A DNA stretch of 64,000 bases from Betaproteobacteria bacterium. Lineage in GTDB: Bacteria > Pseudomonadota > Gammaproteobacteria > Burkholderiales > Rhodocyclaceae. Of the stretch, positions 7,886-16,356 are shown one piece after another. The position numbers were made by a program, and so were the translations under genes. The notes beneath the pieces were generated by a model. The model was not told the DNA's origin and made no database searches. It saw nothing but the letters and a program-made list of their open reading frames with translations. The stretch covers positions 3,087,411-3,151,410 of the forward strand of contig JADJXY010000002.1 in NCBI GenBank assembly GCA_016720065.1. Reading direction: 5' to 3'. Each line of letters starts with the position of its first letter. Positions within the stretch are counted from its first letter, which is position 1.

Positions 7886-8346
7886 ATGCCACGACCCACC
7901 AGCGCCAGCGCGCCGTCCGCATCGAGATTGGATCCGAGGCGCGAAGTTATGTCAGCGAGGGGCAGCGGGTCACCTTGGTGCCACTGACGATCAAGCGCCG
8001 CCAGAACCGGAAGCTGCTGATACCGCCAGCCCCCGAGATCGCGGACCGAATCGGTGGCTTCGATGTGCCGATGATCAAAACGCTGGGCAAGGCCTTCTAC
8101 TGGAAGCGCTTGATCGACGATGGCACCTACTCCACGACAACGGACTTGGCGCACGCCTTCAAAGTGGAACCGGGCTGGGCTGCCGAGGTCTTGCGCATGA
8201 CCATGTTGGCCCCCGATATCGTGGAGGCGATATTCGAAGGACGTCAGCCACGCCACCTGAATCTGCACACCTTGCGTGGCCGCCAAGAGCAACTGCCGCG
8301 CGATTGGGCTGCGCAGCGTCGATTGCTCGGTTTCTCCCACGCCTGA
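7882..8346 (+). CDS. Recombinase-associated protein of unknown fold
   Basis: A 154-residue protein whose ATG overlaps the recombinase stop. It has a beta-rich N-terminus (VTLVPLTIKRRQNRKLLIPP) and a helical C-terminal half with a likely helix-turn-helix (TTDLAHAFKVEPGWAAEVLRMTMLAPDIVEAI), which resembles elements found behind DUF2924/recombinase pairs. It could help the recombinase choose direction or bind att DNA. This is inferred from position alone. Confidence 0.75.
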   Translation: MNATTHQRQRAVRIEIGSEARSYVSEGQRVTLVPLTIKRRQNRKLLIPPAPEIADRIGGFDVPMIKTLGKAFYWKRLIDDGTYSTTTDLAHAFKVEPGWAAEVLRMTMLAPDIVEAIFEGRQPRHLNLHTLRGRQEQLPRDWAAQRRLLGFSHA

Positions 8347-8370
8347 TCTGCTTCCAGACACACCCGATGA

Positions 8371-8400
8371 CGGCGAGCCATGTGCTCGCCGTTTGCTTTT
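8371..8400 (+). terminator. Rho-independent terminator of the recombinase cassette
   Basis: CGGCGAGC (8371-8378) pairs with GCTCGCCG (8384-8391) across a five-base loop, followed by TTTGCTTTT. It closes the cassette ending at 8346. Confidence 0.75.
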
Positions 8401-8415
8401 CTGCACTGGGCCATT

Positions 8416-8469
8416 GGCGAACCTGGAGTTCCGTCGTGGTTCGCCATTGCGTCCCTTAAAGGTTCGCCA
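8416..8469. promoter_or_regulatory. Operator cluster upstream of the early phage genes
   Basis: GGTTCGCC occurs at 8438-8445 and 8461-8468 and in reverse at 8416-8423, spaced about two helical turns apart, in the only gap between the recombinase cassette and the early operon starting at 8521. The core GGTTCGC also recurs in the cluster at 16953-17004. Probably a regulator binding region. Confidence 0.5.
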
Positions 8470-8520
8470 CCCGAAGTTTGGAATGACACCTGTTACTCAA
8501 CAACGTCACAGGAGCATTCC

Positions 8521-8784
8521 ATGCAGACACCAACCAGCGGTATCCCCCGGTCGCCACAGCAGGCGATCAACACCATGTCACCCGGTGATCGCCGCGTGCT
8601 CAACGAAAACGAGCTCGCGCAACGCTGGGGCGTGAGCCCCAAGACTTTGCAGCGCTGGCGCAGTGAGGGTCGCGGTCCACGCTACCTGAAGCTGTCCAAG
8701 CGTGTCGGCTACCCGGTCGACGCGATCCTCGAGTTTGAGCGCGAAGCGCTGCACGACTCGACATCCGAACGCGCGGCGGTTTGA
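8521..8784 (+). CDS. Helix-turn-helix (AlpA/excisionase-like) protein
   Basis: An 87-residue protein with a MerR/AlpA-type HTH (LNENELAQRWGVSPKTLQRW, then GPRYLKLSKRVGYPVDAILEFE). This is the standard HTH_17 pattern of phage excisionases and small regulators. CAGGAG lies at good distance before the ATG. It is the first gene of the early rightward operon, downstream of the GGTTCGC operator cluster, so it probably regulates the operon or acts as a recombination directionality factor. Confidence 0.85.
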   Translation: MQTPTSGIPRSPQQAINTMSPGDRRVLNENELAQRWGVSPKTLQRWRSEGRGPRYLKLSKRVGYPVDAILEFEREALHDSTSERAAV

Positions 8785-8795
8785 GGAGAGATGCG

Positions 8796-9272
8796 ATGAA
8801 TGACATCACCATCTTCCCTGCCGACATCGCTGAGATGTCGGTCAGCCAACTGGCCGCATTGCCGCCCGCGCAGAAACACGAGATCGACAAGAACCTCGAT
8901 GCAGCCATCGACTGGCTGAAGAAGGCGCGCACCAAGTTCGATGCGGCACTGGATCAGTGCTACGGCGAGCAGGCACGCACCGCGCTGCGCGAGTCCGGCC
9001 GGGACTTCGGCACCGCACACCTCAGCGATGGCCCGCTGCACCTGAAGTTCGAGCTACCCAAGAGGGTCAGCTGGGATCAGAAGCAACTGGCTGAGATCGC
9101 TGAACGCATCGTCGCCTCAGGCGAGAAGGTCGAGGGTTACCTCGACATCAAGTTGTCCGTCTCCGAATCCCGCTTCACGAACTGGCCGCCTGCTTTGCAA
9201 CAGCAGTTCGCCGCCGCTCGCACTGTGGATTCCGGCAAGCCGTCTTTCACCCTTTCCATCGATTCGGAGTAA
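8796..9272 (+). CDS. Hypothetical phage protein, early operon
   Basis: A 158-residue acidic protein. The ATG at 8796 is preceded by GAGGAG. The N-terminal third is helical (AIDWLKKARTKFDAALDQCY) and the middle contains alternating beta/helix sequence. I do not recognise a family. It sits between an HTH protein and a 95-residue protein in a tightly packed early cluster (12-base gap before, one-base overlap after), which suggests a role in early phage metabolism or replication. Confidence 0.75.
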   Translation: MNDITIFPADIAEMSVSQLAALPPAQKHEIDKNLDAAIDWLKKARTKFDAALDQCYGEQARTALRESGRDFGTAHLSDGPLHLKFELPKRVSWDQKQLAEIAERIVASGEKVEGYLDIKLSVSESRFTNWPPALQQQFAAARTVDSGKPSFTLSIDSE

Positions 9273-9559
9273 TGACCATGAGCACCAATCTCATCGCCTC
9301 GCTGCGTCAACAGCTGCCGTCCATCTACGGCGAACACCTCCCTGACGAAATCCGGTATCGCCGCGCGGACGGTCAGTATGTCGTTGTCCCGCTCGATGTC
9401 GCCACTGTGGACGAGCTGGCTTTTGCCATCCAGACAGCCAACGCGGAATCGCTGGCGCTCGGTCGCCGCCGCACCGCGCTGGAAGAACTCCACACCGAGG
9501 TGCGCAAACGTGCCGCGCGTGGAGTCGACCGTATCGCCGACGTGTCGTGGGAGGGCTGA
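9272..9559 (+). CDS. Hypothetical phage protein, early operon
   Basis: A 95-residue protein; its ATG overlaps the previous stop (TAATG), with a second possible ATG six bases on. The sequence is helical with a conserved-looking centre (YVVVPLDVATVDELAFAIQT). No known domain is visible. The overlap implies coupled translation with the preceding gene. Confidence 0.7.
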   Translation: MTMSTNLIASLRQQLPSIYGEHLPDEIRYRRADGQYVVVPLDVATVDELAFAIQTANAESLALGRRRTALEELHTEVRKRAARGVDRIADVSWEG

Positions 9560-9561
9560 TC

Positions 9562-10323
9562 ATGAGCGCGATCATTCCCTTCCAGTTCGAAGCGCATGCC
9601 GTGCGCGTCCAGATCGATGAACTCGGGCTGCCGTGGTTTAACGCCACCGATGTCTGCGACGCCCTGGAGATGGGCAATCCGTCTCAGGCGATCAAGTCCC
9701 ATGTCGACGCCGATGATCTCCAGAAATTGGAGGTCATCGATAGCCTCGGGCGCACACAGCGTGCCAACCACGTCAACGAGTCAGGCCTTTACGCCCTGAT
9801 CCTCGGCAGCACCAAGGATGCAGCCAAACGTTTCAAGCGCTGGATCACCGGTGAAGTGCTGCCTGCAATCCGCAAGACAGGCGCGTATTCCGCCGCCACC
9901 ACGATGGCTGCCTTGCCCGCGCCGACCCAAGATCGCGTCACCGCCATCCTGCTGATCGGCGAAGCGGTCGCCAAGGTACCGGGCGTCAAGACCGGCATTG
10001 CAATGGCTGCCACGTTGACCTGCATTCAGGAAAACACCGGCCTGACCACGGAAGTGCTGCGACGCGCTTTGCCTGCCGCCAACGAGCCGATCTGCTCGCT
10101 CAACGCCACACAGCTCGGCAAATTGCTGAGTCGCTCAGCCAAGGCCACGAACCAGTTGCTGGCATCCGGCGGCCTTCAGTTCCGCAACGACCGGGACGAG
10201 TGGGAACTGACCGAGGCCGGTGAGGCATGGGCCGAAGCCATGCCGTACTCGCGCAACGGCCACAGCGGCTACCAGATCCTCTGGAATCCGGCGGTCGCGG
10301 AACAACTGAAGGAGGTGGCGTGA
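9562..10323 (+). CDS. Bro-N (antirepressor-type) phage protein
   Basis: A 253-residue protein with an N-terminal Bro-N domain at about residues 1-100: LPWFNATDVCDALEMGNPSQ, then VNESGLYALILGSTKDAAKRFKRWITGEVLPAIRKTG, which is diagnostic. The C-terminal half looks like a winged-helix DNA-binding region (LGKLLSRSAKATNQLLASGG). Bro-N proteins act as phage antirepressors or DNA-binding regulators. The stop overlaps the next gene by one base (TGATG). Confidence 0.9.
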   Translation: MSAIIPFQFEAHAVRVQIDELGLPWFNATDVCDALEMGNPSQAIKSHVDADDLQKLEVIDSLGRTQRANHVNESGLYALILGSTKDAAKRFKRWITGEVLPAIRKTGAYSAATTMAALPAPTQDRVTAILLIGEAVAKVPGVKTGIAMAATLTCIQENTGLTTEVLRRALPAANEPICSLNATQLGKLLSRSAKATNQLLASGGLQFRNDRDEWELTEAGEAWAEAMPYSRNGHSGYQILWNPAVAEQLKEVA

Positions 10324-11183
10324 TGTCCCTCCCGATCATTTCCGCGCAGCAGCGCTTGGCCGAGCGCAAGGGTGTGAAGTTGCTGATGCTGGGCAAATCC
10401 GGCATCGGCAAGACCACCCGGCTCAAAGACCTCGACCCTGCCACCACCTTGTTCCTCGACATCGAGGCGGGTGATCTCGCCGTGGCCGACTGGCCGGGCG
10501 ACACCATCCGCCCGGCCTCGTGGCCGGAAAGCCGCGACTTTTTCGTGTTCCTCGCAGGCCCGGACAAGTCACTGCCGCCGGAGAGCGCGTTCTCGCAGGC
10601 GCATTACGACCACGTCATCGAGAAATTTGGCAGCCCGACGCAGCTCGACCGCTACCAGACCTTCTTTCTCGACTCGATCACGCAGCTGTCCCGGCAGTGC
10701 TTCGCATGGTGCAAGACGCAACCTGGTGCCACCAGCGACCGTAGCGGCAAACCCGATCTGCGCGCCGCCTATGGCCTGCTTGGCCAGGAAATGATCGGCG
10801 CACTGACTCATCTGCAGCACGCACGCGGCAAGAACGTGGTGTTCGTCGCCATCCTCGACGAACGTCTCGATGACTACAACCGCAAGGTGTTCGTGCCGCA
10901 GATCGAAGGCAGCAAAACCAGCCTGGAGCTGCCCGGCATCGTCGACGAGGTCGTGACGCTGGCCGAGATCAAGGCCGAGGACGGCAGCACCTACCGCGCC
11001 TTCGTCACGCACACCGTCAATCCCTACGGTTTCCCGGCCAAAGACCGCAGCGGTCGCCTCGACCTGCTGGAGCCGCCGCATCTCGGTGCACTGATCGCCA
11101 AGTGCGCAGGCCAGTCGCCATTGCCCATGCCCGGTAGCACCGGCACCCCCACTACAGCAAACACCACCGAATCCAAGGAGTAA
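10323..11183 (+). CDS. Phage ATP-binding protein (AAA_24 / RecA-like)
   Basis: A 286-residue protein with a Walker A motif near residues 22-30 (LGKSGIGKTTRLKDL), a Walker B-like strand (TFFLDSITQL) and the P-loop layout of the AAA_24 nucleotide-binding family common in phage replication and recombination clusters. It is followed by a probable single-strand-binding-like protein and a Cas4-like nuclease, so a recombination or single-strand annealing role is likely. The C-terminal 25 residues are low-complexity Ser/Thr/Pro. Confidence 0.85.
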   Translation: MSLPIISAQQRLAERKGVKLLMLGKSGIGKTTRLKDLDPATTLFLDIEAGDLAVADWPGDTIRPASWPESRDFFVFLAGPDKSLPPESAFSQAHYDHVIEKFGSPTQLDRYQTFFLDSITQLSRQCFAWCKTQPGATSDRSGKPDLRAAYGLLGQEMIGALTHLQHARGKNVVFVAILDERLDDYNRKVFVPQIEGSKTSLELPGIVDEVVTLAEIKAEDGSTYRAFVTHTVNPYGFPAKDRSGRLDLLEPPHLGALIAKCAGQSPLPMPGSTGTPTTANTTESKE

Positions 11184-11188
11184 TCGCC

Positions 11189-11818
11189 ATGTCGTCCAAC
11201 TATTTTGATTTCCAAGATGCCGATCCCCAACAGTCGGGCTTTGACCTGATCCCCAAGGGCGCTGTCGTGCCAGTGCGCATGACCATCAAGCCCGGTGGCT
11301 ATGACGATCCGGGACAAGGCTGGGGCGGCGGCTACGCCACCGAGTCCTTCGAGACCGGCTCCATCTACCTCGCCGCTGAGTTTGTCGTCACGGCTGGCGA
11401 CCATGCCAAGCGCAAGATGTGGAGCAACATCGGCCTGCACTCCAAGAAGGGGCCGACCTGGGGTCAGATGGGGCGCAGTCTCATCCGCGCCGCGCTCAAC
11501 AGCGCCCGCAACGTTCATCCCCAGGACAACAGCCCGCAGGCCGCCGCCGCGCGCCGCATCCAGGGTTTTCATGAACTGGATGGCCTGGAGTTTCTGGCGC
11601 GCGTGGACATTGAGAAGGATGGCAAGGGCCAAGACCGGAACGTGGTCAAGATCGCGGTCGAGCCTGATCACCCCGACTACGCAAAACTGATGGGCGTGCC
11701 GCCCAAGGCTCCAGGCAGTGGACATTCCGCTGCTCCGGCGCAGGCGGCTGCGCCTGCGTATCAGGCTCCGGCTCCGCAACGCGCACCCGTGACCGGCAAG
11801 CCGTCGTGGGCGCAGTGA
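11189..11818 (+). CDS. Phage protein, probable DNA-binding partner of the ATPase
   Basis: A 209-residue protein beginning MSSNYFDFQDADPQQ. The central part is beta-rich (VPVRMTIKPGG, SIYLAAEFVVTAG, KRKMWSNIGLHS), as in OB-fold single-strand-binding or DUF669-like phage proteins. The last 35 residues are a flexible Ala/Pro linker. Position directly after the AAA_24 ATPase supports a replication/recombination role. The fold is inferred from pattern only. Confidence 0.7.
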   Translation: MSSNYFDFQDADPQQSGFDLIPKGAVVPVRMTIKPGGYDDPGQGWGGGYATESFETGSIYLAAEFVVTAGDHAKRKMWSNIGLHSKKGPTWGQMGRSLIRAALNSARNVHPQDNSPQAAAARRIQGFHELDGLEFLARVDIEKDGKGQDRNVVKIAVEPDHPDYAKLMGVPPKAPGSGHSAAPAQAAAPAYQAPAPQRAPVTGKPSWAQ

Positions 11819-11827
11819 GGGAGACCG

Positions 11828-12316
11828 ATGAAATGCTGGGTCTGCAAACGACAGGCCCGGGGATTCGGCCACACCGACAACCGTCACGGTGTCGGCCATC
11901 CCCGGCGCTATCCCATCGACTGGGTGTTCTGCTCACAACGCTGCCAAAACGCGTTTCATGCGCTGTACGGCAACTGGCTGCGGGTCAAGGAAGGTCGCGT
12001 CGACAGTACGGGGGTCGCCATGATCGATCCATCTGATGTCGAACTGGCCGCGATGAAGAAGTGCCTCAAGGCCTTCGGCGAGGCTGCGGGCGAGATTGGA
12101 TTCACCAAGCCGCTGGGCGACTACTCCGAAGCCGAGGCGCTGCAAGTGATCGACGCCATCGTCACTTGCTACACCGAGGCAATGGTCGCGCACCACGAGG
12201 CGAGCAAGTACCCACCGGTACGCGGCATGACGCCTGCGCCCGACCCTCTGGCCAACCCGTTCGCGGATCTGGAGGACGACCTGCCCTGGGAAGAGCCGAA
12301 GGGGAAGAAGCCATGA
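11828..12316 (+). CDS. Zinc-finger phage protein (DUF6511-like)
   Basis: A 162-residue protein with an N-terminal four-cysteine cluster: CWVC at residues 3-6 and CSQRC about 30 residues later, a treble-clef-like zinc site. The C-terminal part is an acidic helix. This matches the small DUF6511-type proteins seen in phage early clusters. The next gene starts four bases before this stop. Function unknown. Confidence 0.75.
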   Translation: MKCWVCKRQARGFGHTDNRHGVGHPRRYPIDWVFCSQRCQNAFHALYGNWLRVKEGRVDSTGVAMIDPSDVELAAMKKCLKAFGEAAGEIGFTKPLGDYSEAEALQVIDAIVTCYTEAMVAHHEASKYPPVRGMTPAPDPLANPFADLEDDLPWEEPKGKKP

Positions 12317-13050
12317 TCGACTTCAACTCCTCATCGAGCATCTCGGGTCAGGTCACCACCCTGGTGGACACGGGCCTGCAACAGGCTCGCGCCCGCCAGT
12401 CCGAGCGCCAGTACCTCGGGGCCTCACGTCTCGGCGTGGCCTGCGAGCGAGCGCTGCAGTTCGAGTACGCCAAGGCACCCATCGACCACGGGCGTGACAC
12501 CCCGGGCCGAATGCTGCGGATCTTCGAACGCGGTCACGTCATGGAGGACTGCATGGTCGCGTGGCTCCGGGACGCGGGCTTTGACCTGCGCACCCGCAAG
12601 GCCGACGGCGAGCAGTTCGGTTTCTCGGTGGCCGATGGCCGCCTGCAGGGCCACATCGACGGCGTCATCGTCGGCGGCCCCGAGGGCTTCGCCTATCCCG
12701 CGCTCTGGGAATGTAAGTGTCTCGGCAACAAGTCCTGGAGCGATCTGGACAAGAAGGGCCTGACTCTCTCCAAGCCCGTCTACGCCGCGCAAGTGGCGAT
12801 CTACCAAGCCTATCTCGAACTGCACGAGCACCCGGCGATCTTCACGGCACTCAACGCCGACACGATGGAGATCTACACCGAGCTCGTGCCCTTTGACGCA
12901 GCACTGGCCCAACGCATGTCGGATCGGGCGGTCAAGGTCATCACGGCGACCGAGGCGGGAGAGCTCCTGCCGCGCGCCTTCCATGACTCGACCCACTTTG
13001 AATGCCGGATGTGCGCGTGGCAAGACCGCTGCTGGAGGACACAAGCATGA
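12313..13050 (+). CDS. PD-(D/E)XK nuclease, Cas4/RecB-like
   Basis: A 245-residue nuclease. The catalytic core is visible as GHIDGVIVGG (Asp) and ALWECKCLG (Glu-x-Lys). One cysteine near the N-terminus (VACERAL) and three near the C-terminus (ECRMCAWQDRC) form the pattern of an iron-sulphur cluster, as in Cas4, AddB and phage RecB-like exonucleases. With the preceding ATPase and SSB-like protein it forms a likely phage recombination module that resects DNA ends. Confidence 0.88.
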   Translation: MIDFNSSSSISGQVTTLVDTGLQQARARQSERQYLGASRLGVACERALQFEYAKAPIDHGRDTPGRMLRIFERGHVMEDCMVAWLRDAGFDLRTRKADGEQFGFSVADGRLQGHIDGVIVGGPEGFAYPALWECKCLGNKSWSDLDKKGLTLSKPVYAAQVAIYQAYLELHEHPAIFTALNADTMEIYTELVPFDAALAQRMSDRAVKVITATEAGELLPRAFHDSTHFECRMCAWQDRCWRTQA

Positions 13051-13274
13051 ATACCTCGAATTTGAATCACGTACTGGGCGAGCAGCTGATCGACGTGCGC
13101 CAGGCTGCACTGATGTTCAATCTGCCGTCGTATTGGCTCTCTCAAGCCAAGGAGCGACAGGAGCGTCGCATTCCGCATTACCGCGTCGGCAAACTGATTC
13201 GCTTCAAACCCAACGAGCTGGAAGCCTGGATCGCTGCGCAGCAGACGTCACACGAGGGTGGTGCCGATGCTTGA
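13047..13274 (+). CDS. Small helix-turn-helix protein
   Basis: A 75-residue protein of the excisionase type: LIDVRQAALMFNLPSYWLSQ (HTH), then IPHYRVGKLIRFKPNELEAWI, the typical wing and last helix. It overlaps both neighbours by a few bases (ATGA at 13047 and the primase start at 13267). It could regulate the early operon or aid origin recognition by the downstream primase. Confidence 0.82.
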   Translation: MNTSNLNHVLGEQLIDVRQAALMFNLPSYWLSQAKERQERRIPHYRVGKLIRFKPNELEAWIAAQQTSHEGGADA

Positions 13275-15558
13275 TTTCAATGACACATCACCACCGGGAG
13301 AAACGGGCCGGCGCAACGTCAATGACAGCGAGCGGGACGAGATTCGCACTGAACTGATCGCACGGATGGAATCAGTCCTGACCACGATGTTTCCGGCAGG
13401 AAAGAAGCGTCGTGGCAAGTTTCTGATCGGGGACATCCTGGGCAGCCCGGGCGACAGCCTTGAGGTGGTACTCGAAGGCGACAAGGCTGGTCTCTGGACG
13501 GATCGTGCCACGGGCGATGGCGGTGACATCTTTGCCTTGATCGCCGCCTACCTCGGGGCCAACGTCCACACCGACTTTCCCCGGGTGCTCGACGAGGCAG
13601 CTGATCTGCTCGGTCGTTCGCGATCAGTGCCGGTACGCCGCGCCAAGAAGGAAGCTCCGGTTGATGATCTCGGCCCGGCCACGGCCAAGTGGGACTACTT
13701 CGATGCCACCGGCAAACTGATTGCGGTCGTGTACCGCTACGACCCACCCGGGCGCAAGAAGGAGTTCCGGCCGTGGGATGCCAAGCGGCGCAAGATGACT
13801 CCGCCCGATCCGCGCCCGCTGTACAACCAGCCGGGGCTGGCGGCCGCTGGTCACGTTGTGCTGGTCGAGGGCGAGAAGTGTGCGCAGGCCCTGATCGCCA
13901 TCGGCGTGGTGGCAACCACGGCCATGCATGGCGCAAACGCTCCCGTCGATAAGACCGACTGGTCGCCGCTGGCGGGCAAATCCGTGCTGATCTGGCCTGA
14001 CCGGGACGCGCCAGGCTGGGATTACGCTGACCGTGCATCGCAAGCAATCCTGAACGCGGGTGCGACCACGGTCGCCATCCTGGTGCCACCCGATGACAAG
14101 CCGGAAGGATGGGATGCGGCTGACGCCATTCCGGACGGCTTCGATGTGAGGGGCTTCCTCGCCGTCGGCGAGCGGATGCCGGTGATGCGGTCGGTCGAGG
14201 AGACGCCACCAGCGGATCTGCTGACCGGTGTCGACTGGACTACGGAGGACGGCTTGTCCTCGGCCTTCACACGCCGCTATGGCGAGGACTGGCGCTACTG
14301 CGCGCTTTGGGGCAAATGGCTGGTCTGGACCGGCGTGCGCTGGAATCCGGATCAGGTGCTCTATGTGTCTCATCTGGCGCGCGGTATCTGCCGGATGGCG
14401 TCACTCAAGGCGGACAGCCCTCGGCTCACAGGCAAGCTGGCCAGCTCCGCCACGATCTCGTCCGTCGAGAAAATCGCACGCTCCGATCCCAAGCACGCGT
14501 CCACCGCCGAGGAGTGGGATGCCGACGTCTGGGCGCTCAACACACCAGGCGGTGTGGTTGATCTGCGCACGGGCCGCATGCGACCGCACCGGCGCGATGA
14601 CCGGATGACCAAGGTGACCACGGCCACACCGCAGGGCGACAGTCCGACGTGGCGCGCATTCCTGGCCGATGTCACAGGCGGCGACGCCGAACTGATTGCC
14701 TATCTGCAACTGATGGTCGGCTACTGCCTGACGGGCGTGACCAGCGAGCACGCGCTGTTCTTCCTGTACGGGACCGGCGCGAACGGCAAGTCGGTGTTCG
14801 TCAACGTCTTGACCACCATCTTGGGCGACTACGCGGCCAACGCGCCGATGGACACGTTCATGGAGGCGCGCACCGACCGGCATCCGACCGATCTGGCGGG
14901 CCTGCGCGGCGCACGCTTTGTGTCATCCATCGAAACCGAACAGGGTCGGCGTTGGAACGAATCCAAGGTCAAGGCCATCACCGGTGGCGACAAGGTGTCT
15001 GCGCGTTTCATGCGCCAGGACTTCTTCGAGTACGTACCGCAGTTCAAGTTGGTGATCGCAGGCAACCACAAGCCATCGATCCGCAACGTGGATGAGGCGA
15101 TGAAGCGGCGACTGCACCTGATCCCGTTCACGGTGACGATCCCGCCCGAACGGCGTGACGGCAGGCTGACGGAAAAGCTGCTCAAGGAACGGGACGGCAT
15201 TCTGGCGTGGGCGGTCGAGGGCTGCAGCCTTTGGCAACGCCACGGACTGAAGCCACCCGCCAGTGTGGTGTCGGCGACTGAGGAGTATTTCGAGGCCGAG
15301 GACGCGCTCGGGCAGTGGATCGAAGAGCGTTGCCTGCTGGCCAAGACCCACCGCGAAGGCGTTTCCGAATTGTTCGCCGACTGGCGTGAATGGGCCGAGC
15401 GCGCGGGTGAGTACGTGGGCTCGGTCAAGCGCTTCTCCGAACTGATGGCGGCCCGCAAGTTCGAGAAGTGTCGGCTGACCGGGGGCGCACGTGGGATCAC
15501 GGGCATAGCCCTCAGGCCCAAGCCGTACAGCCATGGCTACCCCTACCGAGATGACTGA
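13267..15558 (+). CDS. Phage/plasmid primase-helicase (P4 alpha/D5 family)
   Basis: A 763-residue replication protein. The N-terminal half contains a TOPRIM-like primase region (HVVLVEGEKCAQAL, VLIWPDRDAPGW). The C-terminal half is an SF3/D5 helicase with Walker A GTGANGKS near residue 501, Walker B and sensor strands (RFVSSIETEQGRRW, FKLVIAGNHKPSI) and an arginine finger region (AMKRRLHLIPF). The ATG at 13267 was chosen over the GTG at 13258 because of overlap geometry. It would open and prime the phage origin; a strong inverted repeat follows it at 15566. Confidence 0.93.
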   Translation: MLDFNDTSPPGETGRRNVNDSERDEIRTELIARMESVLTTMFPAGKKRRGKFLIGDILGSPGDSLEVVLEGDKAGLWTDRATGDGGDIFALIAAYLGANVHTDFPRVLDEAADLLGRSRSVPVRRAKKEAPVDDLGPATAKWDYFDATGKLIAVVYRYDPPGRKKEFRPWDAKRRKMTPPDPRPLYNQPGLAAAGHVVLVEGEKCAQALIAIGVVATTAMHGANAPVDKTDWSPLAGKSVLIWPDRDAPGWDYADRASQAILNAGATTVAILVPPDDKPEGWDAADAIPDGFDVRGFLAVGERMPVMRSVEETPPADLLTGVDWTTEDGLSSAFTRRYGEDWRYCALWGKWLVWTGVRWNPDQVLYVSHLARGICRMASLKADSPRLTGKLASSATISSVEKIARSDPKHASTAEEWDADVWALNTPGGVVDLRTGRMRPHRRDDRMTKVTTATPQGDSPTWRAFLADVTGGDAELIAYLQLMVGYCLTGVTSEHALFFLYGTGANGKSVFVNVLTTILGDYAANAPMDTFMEARTDRHPTDLAGLRGARFVSSIETEQGRRWNESKVKAITGGDKVSARFMRQDFFEYVPQFKLVIAGNHKPSIRNVDEAMKRRLHLIPFTVTIPPERRDGRLTEKLLKERDGILAWAVEGCSLWQRHGLKPPASVVSATEEYFEAEDALGQWIEERCLLAKTHREGVSELFADWREWAERAGEYVGSVKRFSELMAARKFEKCRLTGGARGITGIALRPKPYSHGYPYRDD

Positions 15559-15565
15559 GCAATCC

Positions 15566-15665
15566 GGGCGAGTGACGGATTTGACGGGTTTCCTGATTGA
15601 CGCGCTACGCGTGCGCGCACGTAAGGGCTGTTTTCCAAAGAACCCGTCGCATCCGTCACTCGCCC
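15566..15665. repeat. Large inverted repeat after the primase, candidate replication origin
   Basis: A 25-base arm at 15566-15590 (starting GGGCGAGTGACGGAT) is the near-perfect reverse complement of 15641-15665 (ending ATCCGTCACTCGCCC), with two mismatches. Each arm carries two TGACGG units. The 50-base centre holds a 12-base perfect palindrome, CGTGCGCGCACG (15610-15621). No gene occupies it. Placement directly after a primase/helicase and the iteron-like units suggest an origin; a transcript hairpin is the alternative. Confidence 0.6.
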
Positions 15666-15686
15666 ACCCAACACGGAGTAAAGACG

Positions 15687-16151
15687 ATGAACACGACAAT
15701 CTTGGCCCTTGATCTGGGCACACACACCGGGTGGGCTTTGCAGCACCTGGACGGCACTATCACCAGCGGCACGGAGCACTTCAAGCCGCAGCGATTTGAA
15801 GGGGGCGGTATGCGTTTCCTCCGTTTCAAGCGCTGGCTCAACGAATTGCTCTCGGCCAGCAACCACATCAACGCGGTGTTCTTCGAGGAGGTTCGACGGC
15901 ACGCTGGCGTTGATGCGGCGCACGCCTACGGTGGCTTCATGGGACACCTGACCGCGTGGTGTGAGCATCACAACATCCCTTACCAGGGTGTTCCAGTCGG
16001 CACGATCAAGAAGCACGCGACCGGCAAGGGCAATGCGGGCAAGGACGACATGATCGCGTCCGTCCGCCTGCGTGGTCACACCCCAGTCGACGACAACGAA
16101 GCCGACGCCCTGGCCTTGCTGCACTGGGCTGTCGAGACGCAGGAGGTGTGA
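15687..16151 (+). CDS. RuvC-like Holliday junction resolvase
   Basis: A 154-residue RNase H-fold nuclease. Acidic catalytic positions are visible: ILALDLGTHTGWAL (first Asp), VFFEEVRRH (Glu) and DDNEADALALLHW (last Asp pair), in RuvC order. CGGAG lies upstream of the ATG. In phages, such enzymes cut replication or recombination junctions before packaging. Adjacent to the primase and followed within two bases by a small gene, it fits the replication/recombination module. Confidence 0.85.
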   Translation: MNTTILALDLGTHTGWALQHLDGTITSGTEHFKPQRFEGGGMRFLRFKRWLNELLSASNHINAVFFEEVRRHAGVDAAHAYGGFMGHLTAWCEHHNIPYQGVPVGTIKKHATGKGNAGKDDMIASVRLRGHTPVDDNEADALALLHWAVETQEV

Positions 16152-16152
16152 C

Positions 16153-16356
16153 ATGAAGGTGCCGACACCCCAATACCGCTGCCCCCTGGGTCGTCTGCAG
16201 CCTCAGGCCACGGATCTGGATGCGATCAAGGAACGTGGCTGGCGTGACCAACACATCCTGGTGGTCAACGCGTCCGACGAACGTCTGGACTTCATCGAGC
16301 GCGAGATCGTGCGACGCATCGGTGACCGACTCTACGGAGGGCGACGCAATGACTAA
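16153..16356 (+). CDS. Small hypothetical phage protein
   Basis: A 67-residue protein starting one base after the resolvase stop; AGGAGG precedes the ATG. The second half (DERLDFIEREIVRRIGDRLYG) is a clear amphipathic helix. It overlaps the next gene by eight bases. Function unknown. Confidence 0.65.
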   Translation: MKVPTPQYRCPLGRLQPQATDLDAIKERGWRDQHILVVNASDERLDFIEREIVRRIGDRLYGGRRND

